NCBI GenBank assembly: GCA_001692895.1
Contig: KV748183.1
Coordinates: 248,001-312,000 of the forward strand
DNA from: Cenococcum geophilum 1.58
Lineage: Eukaryota; Ascomycota; Dothideomycetes; Gloniales; Gloniaceae
Reading direction: 5' to 3'
Length of the DNA: 64,000 nt
Part shown: one piece after another, positions 34,340 through 47,800 of the stretch
How the letters are laid out: every line of letters starts with the position of its first letter
How positions within the stretch are numbered: the first letter of the stretch is position 1
Position numbers and translations under genes: made by a program
The notes under the pieces: generated by a model
Database searches by the model: none
Told to the model about the DNA's origin: nothing
Seen by the model: the letters and a program-made list of their open reading frames with translations, nothing else

Positions 34340-36655
34340 CCCCTTGCTATTGTTAGCATTTAGTAATTCCACTATTATAAATAGTAGCAAATCTAGCGTT
34401 ACTAGCAGCATTTAATCTAGCGCCACTAGTAACAGTCCCTTACTATCACTAGTACCTAGCGATATTAGCGTTACTGGTAATAGTTTATCTAGCATTACTA
34501 GTAATAGCTAATTTAGCGTTATAAGCGGCTTTCTATAGAGCGTTTCCGCTAGTAATAAATAGAGCGCCGCTAGCAGCAATTAAGCTAGCGAATTATTAAT
34601 GCACCCGCACTCCTTCCGTTTATATTAACAACCCTTCTCTAATTTCTATCTTACTAAAACTTCCTAAAATGCTTTAGCGGGGGCCCGTTAGACAAATATA
34701 AAAACTAGCTAGTAAAAGTAATAGTTAATCTGGATTATGGTTAGGATTAACTTGCGGATACACTAAGGGTCGGACTATATACTTATAAAAAGTAGTACCG
34801 CGAAATTACTAGGGGATTTTATAGAGATAAGCGGTTATAGGAAACCGCTAAAGACGAATTATTAATAAACCTTAGAGTGACGAAAGTTAACTATAATAAG
34901 ATTGCTATATAAATAGGATCGTATACACCAATTTAATGTATATAAAGATACCATATATATAAATTATGCCCTCTTAACTCTAAAATATCTTACTTACTAC
35001 CTTTATAGTCTATGCAAAATTAAAAGACCTAAACTCCCTTCTATCCTAGACTAATGCGCTCTATACTATAGTAATAGTAAAGATATAATAAGGAAAAGTT
35101 GGGCTAATAAGAAGGAGATAGATCTTCTCCACTGGCGTAAAAAAGAAAAGGATTTTCGCGAGATTATAAAGTTAATTCCTAGTAGGATAAAATTTGTATA
35201 TACAAAGCGGTATACTTATATTATAAATAACTATTAAAGGGAACTAAAAACTAGTACTAAAAACTAGTAGTGGTTAAGACCTAAGATAAATTAACTCTTA
35301 GAGCTGGTTTATAAGACCTATAATTAAAAGGAAATTGCAGGAAAATTTATAAATAGGATACTATACGCGTATGCATTAATATATTATATATTACACCCTT
35401 ATTACACTAAGCAGAAATCCTAACCCTAGACTAGTTTAGATACTGAAAAAGTTAGAGAGTTATAGGAAAAAGGACTTTTATAAGCAGAAGTAGGAAGGGA
35501 TATAGGAAGAAGACTAGATTTATATAGGAATAAGTTAAAATAGTTTAAATAGGTAGTCTCTCTAGTAGTTACTTTAGCAAATTACATATCTATTAATTTA
35601 AATAAAGTATGGGCTGTAGAATCCCTATAGTATATCTTAGCCTATTTATACTATAATAAAGCAGAGTAGCCTTTTTTATACCTATATGCAAGCCTTATAA
35701 TCCCTAGTATTATATTAATATCATAGTAGGTATAAATAAGTGGCGCTAGCTAGCTATTTACTATATCTAGCAGCCTATACCCTATTTACTACTTCTACCT
35801 AGTTATCTAATAGCCCTTATAGTATATAATTAGCGGCCGTTCTACCTACAGCCTAACTATAGAAAAAATTACCTATTTAACCTCTCCTTAGACCTAATAA
35901 AACTCTCTAATAATTATAATGCTAGTAAAAGAGTAAGAGCCTAATAAATTAAATATAGAGTAGCTAAGGATAGCAGGCTCTTCTAATTTAGAATCTAGTG
36001 CGACTTAGTTTATACTAACCTCTAATACACTACTATAGAAAGGATCCCTACCGCTAGTTAAGTAAACTATATTACTATAAGAGAAGGAATTAATTACTAA
36101 GAAGGGATACTAAAAGGTAAGATAGTAAGTATAACTTTTATAACGCATATTCTAATTAAATAGGACATTATTAAGGCTATAGATGGTATTTTTAGAAAAA
36201 GGTTTAATAGTAACGAGGTATATACTAAAGGCCGCTTAAAATGCTAGCACTTTACTAATTACCTAAAATTAGAAAGGAAAGCGCAAGAAGAATAACAAAT
36301 GCGTTATTATTCTACCTCTAGCTTTATCTTTAACTTTCGTAATAACCGCATTAGAGAGGAAGCTTAAAGAGTTTTAAACTTTAATATAGAACTAGTTTAC
36401 TAAAATTAGGAAGGGGATAAAAAGGAAAGTTATAATACTAGAGGAAGCTACTAAGAAATAGTGTAAGGAAATTAAGAAGGGAATAGAAAAGAGGGTTATA
36501 ATACTAGAGGAAGCTACTACGAGATAGCGTAAGGAAATTAAGAAGGGGACGGAAAAGAGGGTTATAATACTAGAGGAAACTACTAAGAAATAGCGTAAGG
36601 AGATTAAGAGAGGGATGGAAAAAAAGGTTATAATTTTAAAGGAAGGTAAAGCCAA
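34340..36655 (+). pseudogene. RIP-decayed gene with three Myb/SANT-like repeats and a coiled-coil tail
   Basis: Plus-strand order: a Ser-rich low-complexity stretch with recurring AGCGTTACTAGTAAT-like words (34340-34600); a first SANT-like block (34826-34960) with DELLINLR, KIA.QIGS and QRYH; a second (35085-35220) with EIDLLHWRKKEKDF and REIIKLIPSR; a third (35262-35400) with Q.LLELVYKTYNQKEIA and FINR; then ~1 kb of weak patches; then four 22-residue repeats (36429-36650). The W..E..LL / IA / R..Y pattern is that of Myb DNA-binding repeats, with some Trp codons now TAG. It may be one gene or several remnants, and frame continuity between blocks is not proved. Function is probably DNA binding, from the domain only. 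Confidence 0.45.
36429..36650 (+). repeat. 66-bp tandem repeat encoding 22-residue coiled-coil units
   Basis: Units begin at 36429, 36495, 36561 and 36627 (exact 66-bp spacing; the last is partial). On the plus strand each reads VIILEEATKKQ-x-KEIKKG-type sequence, rich in Lys/Glu with heptad-like Ile/Leu, as in a coiled coil. The 87-codon open frame on the minus strand across this array (36392-36655) is its hydrophobic mirror image and not a gene. Confidence 0.75.
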
Positions 36656-36977
36656 TTAACTTTAAGGTCTTAATTATATAATATAGTATAGTAAGGACTT
36701 ACTTTAATTAATAATGCGTTTTAAAGGATATAGGTTAGACTATTAGATTTTAAAAAAGAGCCCTATTATTTCGTCTAATATATCTAGTTAGGTATTAATA
36801 GTTCTGCCTTTTAAGTATATAAAATAGCTTCTACGGTACTATATTCCTTTCTCTAGTAACTAATTATAATATTTTCACCTATTAGTCCTTCTATATTTAG
36901 CTATACTTGCCTTTTAAAAAGGCCGTCTACTTATTTCTTATAATTCCTTTTTTTATAACTGTTTTAAATAGGCCTAG

Positions 36978-37402
36978 TATTACAGACGCTTTAAGTACAA
37001 TGTTATAACTACTTGGAGAAGAGTTAAAAGAAGCTAGTTGGTTAATATAAGCACGGTCTAGAATAGAACCCGTAGAACCATATAACGAGGAATGGTAAGC
37101 AGAGTCACGTGATATGATCTATATAATCTGTATAATCTATAAGATCTATTACAGAGTAAATAGAGTAGATAGAGCAGATAGAGTAATAACTTTCTTAGGA
37201 GTACGGTTGTGTATTTAAGGACCCTTAGTCTCTACCTAGATAGTTCCTTCCTTATAGTGATTCTTAGAATATAATTAGAGTTAATCTGTTGGGCAACCAC
37301 TCCACCAATTATTATTACGTTATTGACTTTTGTACTTACATTTCCTATACACCTAGCCTATTAACGAACCCATTGTAGTTCTTACTATAAGGTTCCGTTA
37401 CA
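36978..37402 (+). repeat. 5' LTR of the Gypsy element
   Basis: Starts TATTACAGACGC (TG mutated to TA) and ends TTCCGTTACA. Same length as the 3' LTR with no indel seen; all differences I compared are C/T or G/A transitions, as RIP predicts. Confidence 0.92.
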
Positions 37403-40400
37403 TAATCACTACCTGGTTATAGTATTAATATAAGAAGTTAAACAATATACCACTAAAAGCAGCCACTATAACGCCATTAACGGCAGCAACTACTTTAAGG
37501 ATAGGAGGTAATACTAGTATAGCAGATACTGACTTATAGCAACCTGTGACGGTTGGACAGCTATAGGAAATAGTTAACTAGCTAATAGCTAATAATATAG
37601 TGTTAGAAGAAAGACTTAATGGGATAGAAGCGGTAAAGATTAAGCTACTATTAATTAAGAGATTTATAGGAGAGAGGTTAAAGCTTAAAGGATTCCTTAC
37701 GCAGATGCACTTTAAGGTCTTATAAGAAGAAGTAAAGTTACCTATACCCGTGGATCGGATAGCCTACGCAGGACTATTCTTGTTAGGAAAAGCACTTAAG
37801 TAGTTTAAACCTTACCTTACGGAGATATAGGTAAATGGAATGACGACTACTAACCAAGACGTGCGATTTATATTCTTAAGTTAGGAAGGATTTATAGAAT
37901 AACTTACGCAGATATTTGGAGACCTAGAAGAAAAAACTATAGCAGAAAGAAAACTCTAAAACCTTATATAATGAACTTTAGCAATTAAGTATACGATATA
38001 GTTCTAGATACTAGCAATATAAGTAGAGTAGAATAATAGGGCGCTTATGGTATAGTATAAATAGGGACTTAAGGCTAAAGTCTAGGACGTAATTATCCTA
38101 ATAGAAGATACGGATACCCTAAGGGATCTAATAGATTAGGCGATTAAGATTAACAATTAGATCTACCAAAGGGAATAGGCTAAGAGAGGCTAGAATAGAG
38201 TTTTATAGTTATATAAGGCGCAAAGTACGCAATAATAAAAGCTAAGTTAGAAACTATAGTATGGCGTAGAGCTAATAAACCTAAGTGGTACTAAAGAAAC
38301 CTATAAGAGAGGGAGTAAACTATAAAAACCTAGGGGACAAGGATTAAGTAATTAAAGGTCCAAGGAGTAGAGGCCGAATTAGGGATCTTAATAGTAGAAG
38401 ATATTTAGGCAGACTCTATAACAAGAGAAATAGTTTAAAGAAGGAGCTTATATAAATTACGGAAAACAGGGTTATTATATTAGAGACTGTAGAAGTGGGC
38501 AGAGTCACTATATAGTAAAGGGCATAAGACTAGCAGACAATATACATATATAAAGGGATAACAATGTACTGCGAGGAACAAAAGAATATTTAATTAGAAG
38601 TTTTGCATTTTATTATAACAACGCATACCAAATTTATAAGGACGCTAAATATGGCGCAAGCTACTAGTTATAAGAGCTAGCACCTATAGGATATAGAGGA
38701 ACCAACGAACTAGTTCGTAGATTGGATATTAAGGACGATAAATTTAACCTAGGTAAAACATTCCATAACAATAAGGTAATAAGGGCCGCTTACTAGGAGC
38801 GAGTAGACCTTGGAAATGTTATATTAGAAGTAAAGGATAATTCTATTACGGAATAAGGAATATTAGTAGGGATTAAAACCCCACTAGATATAATATCTAT
38901 TGCTTTATAAGATATAAAAGAAGTAGAATAGCGAACCACTTCGGCACTTAATAAAGGTAAAAGGCTAAAGGCTTAAGATTCTTATAGCAAGATAAAAGAT
39001 AACTAAGATTCTTAAGACGAGATAAGGCAAGCTTAAGGACCTATAATAGACAATAACTAATAGAGCAGAGTAGCAGCTTAGTTCAAAAACATACGAATAA
39101 GCTCGGGATAGAAGTTCCTACAGGTATAAGATTCTTAAGACGAGATAAGTAAGATTTAGGACTCTTAAGACAAGACAAGGACACTAAGTAAGCCTAGTTA
39201 GACTAAGGCTGGAGCTAAGCTTAAGTTAGAAGCAAGCTCGGGATTAAAGAACCTAAGGGGTTAAGAATTTGGGGTATAAATTAGGACACCCACAGATAAA
39301 AGGTAAGGAGCTTCTTTATAGATTAGAGAATCTACAGCACAAATAATAATTAGACTGGGAGACGAATATATAGACCTAGAGGATTTACTAATAGAATAAA
39401 GTGTTCAGACTAAAGATTAAAAAGTCAATACTAGAATTAAGAAGTAAGAAGACTTTAAGAATTAGAGCGTAAGACGCAAACCAAAAGAAACTATAGAAGA
39501 GTTTAGGTAAAGAATTATTACATAGCAAGAACAGAAACTAAATAAGAGATTTAGTATATTGGGACGTATGAAGGACAGAGCGCTAGTATAAAGAATTACT
39601 AATAGACCGAGAGCAGGCATACTAAGAGCTAAGTGGCTTACTAAACTAGAAGATAAAGAGGATCTAGGGATTCTAACTAGGTTTGAAGAATGATATATAA
39701 AGGGCTATTACGACGCAGTAATAAGAAGATACTTCCTTACGGACAGACTATATATACTCTAGCAGCTATACTAAAAGTGGTATAGGCAAAGGCACAATAA
39801 TAAGTGGGAAGATTTCTATATATAGTTAGATAAAAAAGTTATCTAGGACTACCTAATTATAGAAAAGGCCATAACGCATACTAAAGGAGCCTTAATTATA
39901 ATATTAAAGGATTTAGAGAAATGTTTAAAGGACTAGAGAAGCAAGAGACGTATCTTAATACCTGTAAATAAAGTCGTAATATTTAGATTAGTATAATAGA
40001 GGTTTAAACTTAGGGATAAAGACAAGCTAAGAGTTAACCTAAAGCACCCAGTATACTATATATTATTATAGATTGCGTGCGTGGACAATATATATAAAAT
40101 GCATAAGAATCCGAAGAAAAAGAATTAGAAATACCCTATAAGGATATACTAGATAACGGACGAGTAATAGTATAGGAATACTAAATATATATATGGATGG
40201 TATCTAGCAAAGGTCTAAGAGGAAGGAAGTTTAGTACTTTAACCAGGAAGATTTCTTACGGAAGAATGCTTAGACGGACAACAGTGGTAAAAATGCCTAA
40301 AAAATATATGTTTATGGTATATTAAAGATAAAAAGCGAACTAGGCATTGGCTAAAGAATAAGCTAAGTATACTAGGATTAAGCAGCTAATAGTTAGGAAA

Positions 40401-43400
40401 AGTAGAGGCCCACGGGACCAAAGGGAGCTAGTAGTAGAGCCTTAGACCCTTAAAGAAATTTAAGGATAATACCTAAATTTATAAATTAATTAGTAAGATT
40501 AGCAGTTTAAAGCGCTAATAGATAGTGGAGTAACGCGAAACCATATCTTACTAATAGCAGTTAAGAGAATAGGACTACCTTATAGATAAAAGGAGCAACC
40601 TTACCTATTAGTTATAATTTTAGGAGATCTAATAACCTATAGAGGAGGGATCATTAATCTTAAAATAGAACCTATTTAGATAACTATTAAAGGAAGATAA
40701 ATTGAGATATCTTTTAATATCCTACTATTAGGACGGGACAAGGTAGTATTAGGCATGCCTTAATTATAGGAATATAATCTAAGGATTAATTGGATTATAG
40801 GTTAGGTTAATATTAGAGATACTTAACGCCGCAAGATATAATAATAAGTTAAGTTGGTATAGTACTAAGTAGGAGCAACCTATAAAGAAACAGAAAAAGG
40901 ACTAAGTTATATACTAAAGAGATACCATAAGTATGGTAAGAAACTATGGTTACTAGAAAGTAAAAAGCTATTAGAATATGTAGCATGGGACTATAAGATA
41001 GAATTGAAACCAGGAATAAGTTTAAGGTTCTTTCTAATCTATAAGCTTACTAAAGAAGAAGGTAGAGCGTTAAAAGAGTTTATCTAGGAAAATCTATAAA
41101 AGGGATATATTAGACCATTATAGTTATTAGCAGGTTATCCAGTACTATTTATACTAAAGAAGAATAGTAAACTAAGGCTGTGTATTAACTATAGACAGTT
41201 AAATAGCATTATTAGGAAGGATAGGTATCCTTTACCCTTAATTAGCGAAATCTAAGATAGGATAGGTAATGTGCAAATCTTTATAAAAATAGATCTAAGA
41301 TGGGCGTACTATTAGATTAGGATTAAGGAAGGCGATAAATGGAAGACAGCCTTTAGGTTAAAGGAAGGACTATATAAACCATTAGTTATATAATTCGGGC
41401 TTATAAACGCACTAGCAACGTTTTAGAAATGTATTAATAATATATTAGGAGAATACTTAGATGAATTTATTATAGCATATTTTGATAATATCATTATCTA
41501 CTTAATAACTAAGGAAAAACACGGGGAATACGTTAAATGGGTCTTAAAGAGATTATAAAAAGAGCAGATGCTAGTAGCAATTAAGAAATGCGAGTTCTTT
41601 ACTAGGAAGACCAATTTTATTGGATTTATTATTAAACTAGGCCAACTTAGTATAGATCTAAAGAAGATTAAGGCTATAGTGAATTGGCAGGAACTAGAGA
41701 ACGTTATATAGTTAAGATTATTCCTAGGGTTTTATAATTACTATAGAAGGTTTATAGCGCAGTAATTAAAGGATATTAAGCTATTTACGCGGTTAATAAA
41801 GAAAGAAGAACTATAGGTATGGGGAGAGGAGTAAAGAGAACTTTTTAAGAAAGTTAAAGAGTTGTTCACCTAGGAGCCAGTTCTTAAGATCTATTAACTA
41901 GGACTAGAGACGGTTATAGAAACGGATATATTAGACTATATACTAGGGGCGTGCTTTATATAAAGGCATTAAGATAAATGGCACCTAGTGGTATACTATA
42001 GTCGGAAGATAATACCACTAAAGTTAAACTATAACATCTATAATAAGGAGTTATTAGGTATAGTTGCAGCATTAAAAAAATAGAAAGTATTTTTATAAGG
42101 TATAGAGAAACTATTTATAGTTAAGACGGATTATAAAAACTTAATAGGATTCCTAATGATGAAGGAACTTAACTAAAGATAGGTTAGATGGGCAGAGATG
42201 CTTATAGAATACTATTTTAAGATTTAGTATACTAAAGGTACAGATAATACGCGGGCAGATGCTCTAAGCCGTAAAGCTAAACTATAAAATGAGGAAAAGC
42301 TATTAGGGGCTTTATTACGAAAAGATATAGACGGATTAATTAGGTATAATTATCCGAAAATTATAGTAACTTAAAAAGATAATAAACTAGAAAAGGTCTA
42401 TAAGACACCAGAAGGCTTTTAGGTATAAAGAATTCTAGAAGTATAGTTAGAAAATCTATAGACGGATATATACGAAAATTGAGAAGTAAAGTATATCCTA
42501 AGAAGTATAGCAGAGTAGTTTATGGAGGACTTTTATAAGGGACTAACTTAAGAATATAATAGAGCTATGGGCTTAGTGTTAAGACTCTAGAAGGAGTATA
42601 TTATTAACGGAATCTAGAGGATAGCTAGAAAAGTTATAAAGGAATATCTAGATTGCTAAAGGAATAAACCGATAAGATATAAGCTATATGGAGGGCTATA
42701 ACCTGTTAAAATACTAGAGAGACCATGGGAGGTTATATTATGGGACTTTATTATTAAGTTGCTAAAATTAAAAGATCCTATTACTGGACAAGATTATAAT
42801 GCGATTTTAGTGATAGTAGATAAGCTTATAAAGTAGGGATACTTTATAGTATGTATAGAAGAAATCTCAGCGGAAGATGTCGCTAGAATCTACGTTAAAG
42901 AAGTGTTTATAAAATATGGAGTATTAAGCAAGATTATATCGGATAGAGATCTAAAATTCGTAGCAGTATTTTAGGAAGTGTTCTTAGCGGAGTAAAGAGT
43001 TTAAGTAGTAACTTCCACCGTATATTATCTGTAGACAGACGGTTAAATAGAAAGATTAAATTAAACGTTAGAACAGTACCTAAGGTATTATGTTAATTAT
43101 ACATAGAATAATTAGGTATTACTATTACTAGTTATATAGTTCGCATATAACGTAATACCTTAAGGAGGGATAGGTATATTACCATTTAAGGCAAATTACG
43201 GATATAAGCTAAGAATATTGTTATTACTATAATAAGTAAAGAAAATGAGTAGTACAGCTAAAGAAAGAATGAAGATGTTAATAAATCTTTATGTAGACCT
43301 TATAGAATTAGTAAAGAAGGTATAAGAAAAAATAAAAAAGTACTATAATGCTAAGAGATCTAAGGGACCAGATCTTAAGGAGGGAGATAAAGTATGGCTA

Positions 43401-44503
43401 CTATATAAAAATTTCAAGAGTTGACGACTAAGTAAAAAGTTAGACTATATTAAACTAGGACCTTTTAAAATTATATAAAAGATTTCACTGGTCACGTTTA
43501 AGTTAAACCTACTAGCCAAAATAAAGATCTACCCTATATAGCATATTACAATGCTAGAGCTAGTATATAGGAATATTAAGCCACCGGTCTATGAAGCAGA
43601 CATGTATAGAGGATAAGAAGAAGATAAATGGCAAGTATTAAAGATTATTAATTATAAAAACATTAACGACGAAATATGGTACGAGGTTAAGTGGATAGGC
43701 TATACTAAGACTACCTAGGAACCACTAAAAAATTTAAAGAACGCTATGGGAAAGGTATAGGAGTATTAGAAGAGATTAGGTTAGGCAGTATTGATAAAGA
43801 AGGATTACTAAAGAATGAGTTACCTAAGGGGGACCTAAAAAGAGCAGTTACCGAACTACTTAGATCTATTTCCTTCTCTGTTAGAAGAGAATCCGTTCTT
43901 TTATTACCTAGTTCCTACAGACCTTATTTTATAAGCTTCTACTCCTTAGAGTAAACCTTTTTATAAACGCGTTAAAGATACTAAACTTTTGTAAAGGTAG
44001 ATTACTAAGCCTTAAGGGCACGAGCAGATTCTTTAGATTAATGATGGGCTTCCGCCAGCGCTGCGGTAAGATCGCCCTTAAGCTTTTCTGCCTTAAATTA
44101 AACATAAGACCCTAAGACAAATTAATTAGGGAACCTAACGACTATTAAGAGTAATAGGTCGCGTATATTTAATATTAGAGATGGAGCGAACGTTATAGGA
44201 TAACCGAACATTTACTTTAGTGCACTCTAAATAAGAGGAAGGTTGCCGGGATAAAGGACTTACCAACGCAACGTAAACTAGCCCCTCTTTTACATAATAA
44301 GAATACGGAGATAGCATTATCTCACTAAGAGATAATATTATAGTAACGGTATAAGACCAATGGGCTATAGAGGAAAAAGAAGGTACTTTAGGTATTATAA
44401 GTAACGATATTAACTAAATTAATTAGATGGATATTACACCTCTAGTAAACGACTTAGAGATGCTAGATATCTTTAAAGACGAAGATAGAGAGGAGGGAGA
44501 TGG
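37403..44503 (+). pseudogene. Gypsy gag-pol remnant with C-terminal chromodomain
   Basis: Retrotransposon gag patches at 37680-38300. Zinc knuckle at 38443-38490: the C-x2-C-x4-H-x4-C spacing survives, but three of four ligand codons are Tyr (TAT/TAC) and only the last Cys (38488-38490) is intact. Protease LIDSGVTRN at about 40515-40540. Reverse transcriptase from ~41060 with [11 protein letters not shown], then AYFDN at 41475-41489, where the second catalytic Asp codon is now AAT. RNase H at 41880-42290 (ETDISDY, DALSRKA). Integrase at 42630-43560 (SDRDLKF, QTDG). Chromodomain at ~43640-43750 (WYEVKWIGYT, then TAG for the Trp of the usual WEP). The ~700 bp from there to the 3' LTR has no clear domain. 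Confidence 0.88.
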
Positions 44504-44928
44504 TATTACGGACGCTTTAAGTATAATATTACGACTACTTAGAGAAGAGTTAGAAGAAGCTAGTTGGTTAATATAAGCACGGTCTAGAATGGAACCCGTG
44601 GAACCATATAATGAGGAATAGTAAGCAAAGTCACGTGATATAATCTGTATAATCTGTATAATCTATAAGATCTATTGTAGAGCGAATAGAGTAGACAGAG
44701 TAGATAAAGCAACAACTTTCTTAGGAGTACGGTCGTGTATTTAAGGACCCTTAGTCCCTACCTAGATAGTTCCTTCCTTGTAGTAATTCTCAGAATATAA
44801 TTAGAGTTAATCTGTTAGGCAACTACTCCACTAGTTGTTATTACGTTGTTAACTTTTGTACTTGCATTTCCTATACACCTAGCCCATTAACGAACCTATT
44901 GTAGTTCTTGCTATAAGGTTCCGTTATA
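44504..44928 (+). repeat. 3' LTR of the Gypsy element
   Basis: Starts TATTACGGACGC and ends TTCCGTTATA. Collinear with the 5' LTR over all 425 bp. Confidence 0.92.
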
Positions 44929-44933
44929 CCTAG

Positions 44934-46699
44934 CGACTTATAAGGCTAATAGCCAGTTATAATTATATAAAAGACAGACCTAAGGCTAAATATATTAGTA
45001 GCTAGGGTTAAGATCTAGGGATCTATAGGATTATTAAAGCTAAAGTCTAGAAGGTACCTACTATTTATATCTCTATATATAGACCCACTAAAGTTACAGA
45101 GGTAAACATTAAGAGAGCTAGTGGAGTTTTAGTAAAGGAGGTAGTTTTTAGGTTATAGATTAGAATATATTATATCTCTTATATAGATAAAGGTAATAGC
45201 TTTAGTAGCTTATATATACTATTTAAGGCATAAATAGAGGTCTATCGTATTATTCTAATTATTAAGGTATTTCTAAAGATCTCCGTAGCTCGCCTTTATA
45301 AATTATAGCCCTTAAAGATTTAGTGTCTTATAGGGTCCTAGATATCTAATTTATTAGTAACAGTAATATAAATATAACGGCGAGGATAACTTATTATACT
45401 TTATAATTCTAGGATGCTTTTCTAGAATTTTAAGTATCTACCGCTTAATAGCAAAGTTATATTTAACCTTAAACTTCTCTTTAGGTAATTTAAGCACTAC
45501 GCCTTATTAAAGACGGAAGACTACGGTAGTAGAGCCAAAAGTGTATTTTATAAGCGCTATAATATAGTAAATAGTGCGAAGACTAATATTTATCTTAGAC
45601 TATTTAGTAAATCGGATTCTCTTAACGCTAATTTATTTTTAGTTAGCGTTATATCTTAGCAGCTAAGGCTTTAATAAAGACTAATAGATAAAATGGAGTT
45701 CTGCCTATTTAAAATAACGTTACGGAAACCGATATTGCTAAAGACTAACCTTTATTAGATAATACAGGATTTACGTTTATTTATGTTAAAATATATAAGG
45801 TTTAAATTACTACGAAGATATATAAGTGTAGTAATTGTATTAAATAAGAGGTAAGAGAAGGATATATTAATTTAGGCAGCGAAGGTTGCCTAAGTCTTCG
45901 CGAAGTGCCTATAAGATTAAATAGGGTTAAGGGAAAATATAGGCGTAAAGACTGTAAAAATCCTTAGAGATTATAAAGCATTATACTAAAGAAAATTGGT
46001 AATCTTAGTAACAGTATATAGGAACAGTGCCTACCTAAAGCGATTTTAGGCGATAACGCGGAGGAACGTTAGTATATTAGGACTGTGACATTTTAGATAG
46101 CTAAAATTAGTATTTTATTTGGAATTATATATCTAAGTAAAAGTATAGTAACTATTTAGCCGAGCGCGCCCTAAATAGAAGCTTAGTTGTATAGTAGGAT
46201 ATTCTAAGCTTATTATATTTATAAATTTATAATGCGTTAACCTATTAGGGAGGCTATATATAGGTTTCGCATGGTATTACGTATATTATATTAGATAGGC
46301 TATATTAGGAAAACCTTTTTATTTTTCTATTACTTAGTTCTTAACCTAGTATTTTATTTTCTATTTTTTAGATCTAGACTTTAGAACGCATTTTTATATT
46401 TAGTATATAGCAAAATTAATAAGTAATAATGGTCTAACTAATAGATACTTCTTAAACCGCCTCCCCCTCCGTAGTAAAAGGAAACTACTTTATACCTACT
46501 AGGTTAAACTATAAGCTCTTAACCTTAAAATAAAGCTATAGTCATTTAATGCTACTATATAGCTAGGTACTTAAATAGTAAGCTATCTACTACTAAATTA
46601 GCACTACTTCCTTAGGTCCTACCTAATATAGAATTAATATTTACGTCTTTTCCTCTAAAAACATTACTATTTGCTTTACTAACTAAATTAATATATTGC
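44934..46699. other. RIP-mutated DNA between the Gypsy element and the ankyrin remnant
   Basis: No gene assigned. The plus strand from about 45740 to 46090 has a protein-like patch with spaced Cys/Gly (YKCSNCIK, GSEGCLSLREVPIR) that could be upstream sequence of the ankyrin gene. That is a guess from position only. Confidence 0.35.
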
Positions 46700-47800
46700 T
46701 CTAAAGGGTTAGCGTTACTATTAGCTGCAAAATATAGATAAAAAATAATAACTTAAAAGTTACTAAATAAGGGAGCTAATATCTAAGTAATAAATAATTT
46801 TAGTCAGACGCTACTATTACTAGCCGTAAGTAACGGGTATAAGGCGGTAGTGAAGTTACTACTTACGCAGGACAGCGTTAATATAAACTTTAAGGATTCT
46901 AACTAGGAATAAACACTATTATTATTAGTGGCAGAAAATAGGTATAAGGTGGTAGTAAAGCTGCTTCTTATAAGGGGTAGTATTAATCCAAATTCTAAGG
47001 ATAAATGTAGTGCTATACCGCTATTATTAGCTGTAAAATGCGGACGTAAGGTAGTAGTAGAGCTACTACTTACGTGGGATAATATTAATCTAGATCCTAA
47101 AAACGCTCTTAAAGAGACGCCGCTACTATAGGCTATAAGAAACGGGTATAAGGCGGTAGCAAAGCTACTACTTATATAAAGAGGCGTTAGCCTAAACCTT
47201 AAGGGCTTCTATAATTGGACGCCTTTGTTATTAGCTATAGAAAAGGGGTATAAAGCGGTAGTAAAGCTACTACTCTAAAAGGACGGCATTAACCTAAACT
47301 CTACCAATATTTAAGGTCGGACCCCCCTCTTATAGGCTGCTGGTGGTAGGCATATAATAATAGTAAATTTACTGCTTATAGATAGTGTTAACCCTAATAC
47401 CGGTAATAATAATAACTAGATACCGCTTTTATAGTTTACGCAGAGGGGAAGCGATATAGTAGTAAAGCTACTACTTACGTAGAAAGACGTTAACCCTAAC
47501 TCTAAGGATAGTAATAGCCGGATACTACTCTTATAGGCTGCCTAAGATGGGTTTTAGGGTATAGTAAAGATATTACTTAAAAATGGTATTAATACGAAAT
47601 CTAAGGATAAATATAGTAAAACGCCGTTATAGTAGGTAGTAGAGGGCTGGTATAATATTAGAGAAATATATTCGTTAAATACGTGGGTAGTATAGCTTAT
47701 AAATATAAGATATAAGCTAGTAATACAGTTGCTGCTTATAGAGGACGATGCTAATATAGACTTTAACACTATATATACTTAGAAGAAGACTAGCTATAAA
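46700..47800 (+). pseudogene. RIP-decayed ankyrin-repeat gene
   Basis: About nine ankyrin-type units with a period near 105 bp. They are recognisable by repeats of GYKAVVKLLLT, TPLLLA-type helices and intervening N-x-K-D turns. A short intact piece of the frame (46928-47131) spans two units; elsewhere TAG/TAA interrupt, mostly at Gln/Trp-type sites. Fungal ankyrin arrays are common at the C-terminus of NLR (NACHT) proteins. I see no NACHT P-loop upstream, so the gene type stays open. It is less decayed than its neighbours. Confidence 0.8.

Larger units (their letters stand above)
36978..44928 (+). mobile_element. Full-length chromodomain Gypsy LTR retrotransposon, RIP-inactivated
   Basis: 7951 bp bounded by two 425-bp direct LTRs and flanked by a perfect 5-bp duplication CCTAG (36973-36977 and 44929-44933). 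A purine-rich tract (gatagagaggagggagatgg) lies directly before the 3' LTR. Internal order on the plus strand is gag, CCHC knuckle, aspartic protease, reverse transcriptase, RNase H, integrase, chromodomain, the order of chromoviruses. Every coding section is full of TAG/TAA, so it is dead. It could move only if repaired or supplied in trans. Confidence 0.93.

Noticed and set aside
36392-36655. 87-codon hydrophobic frame on the minus strand
   Set aside because: It is the antisense of the 66-bp Lys/Glu coiled-coil repeats on the plus strand.
44135-44317. 60-codon minus-strand frame inside the Gypsy element
   Set aside because: The element is plus-stranded and the frame lies in its degraded non-coding tail.
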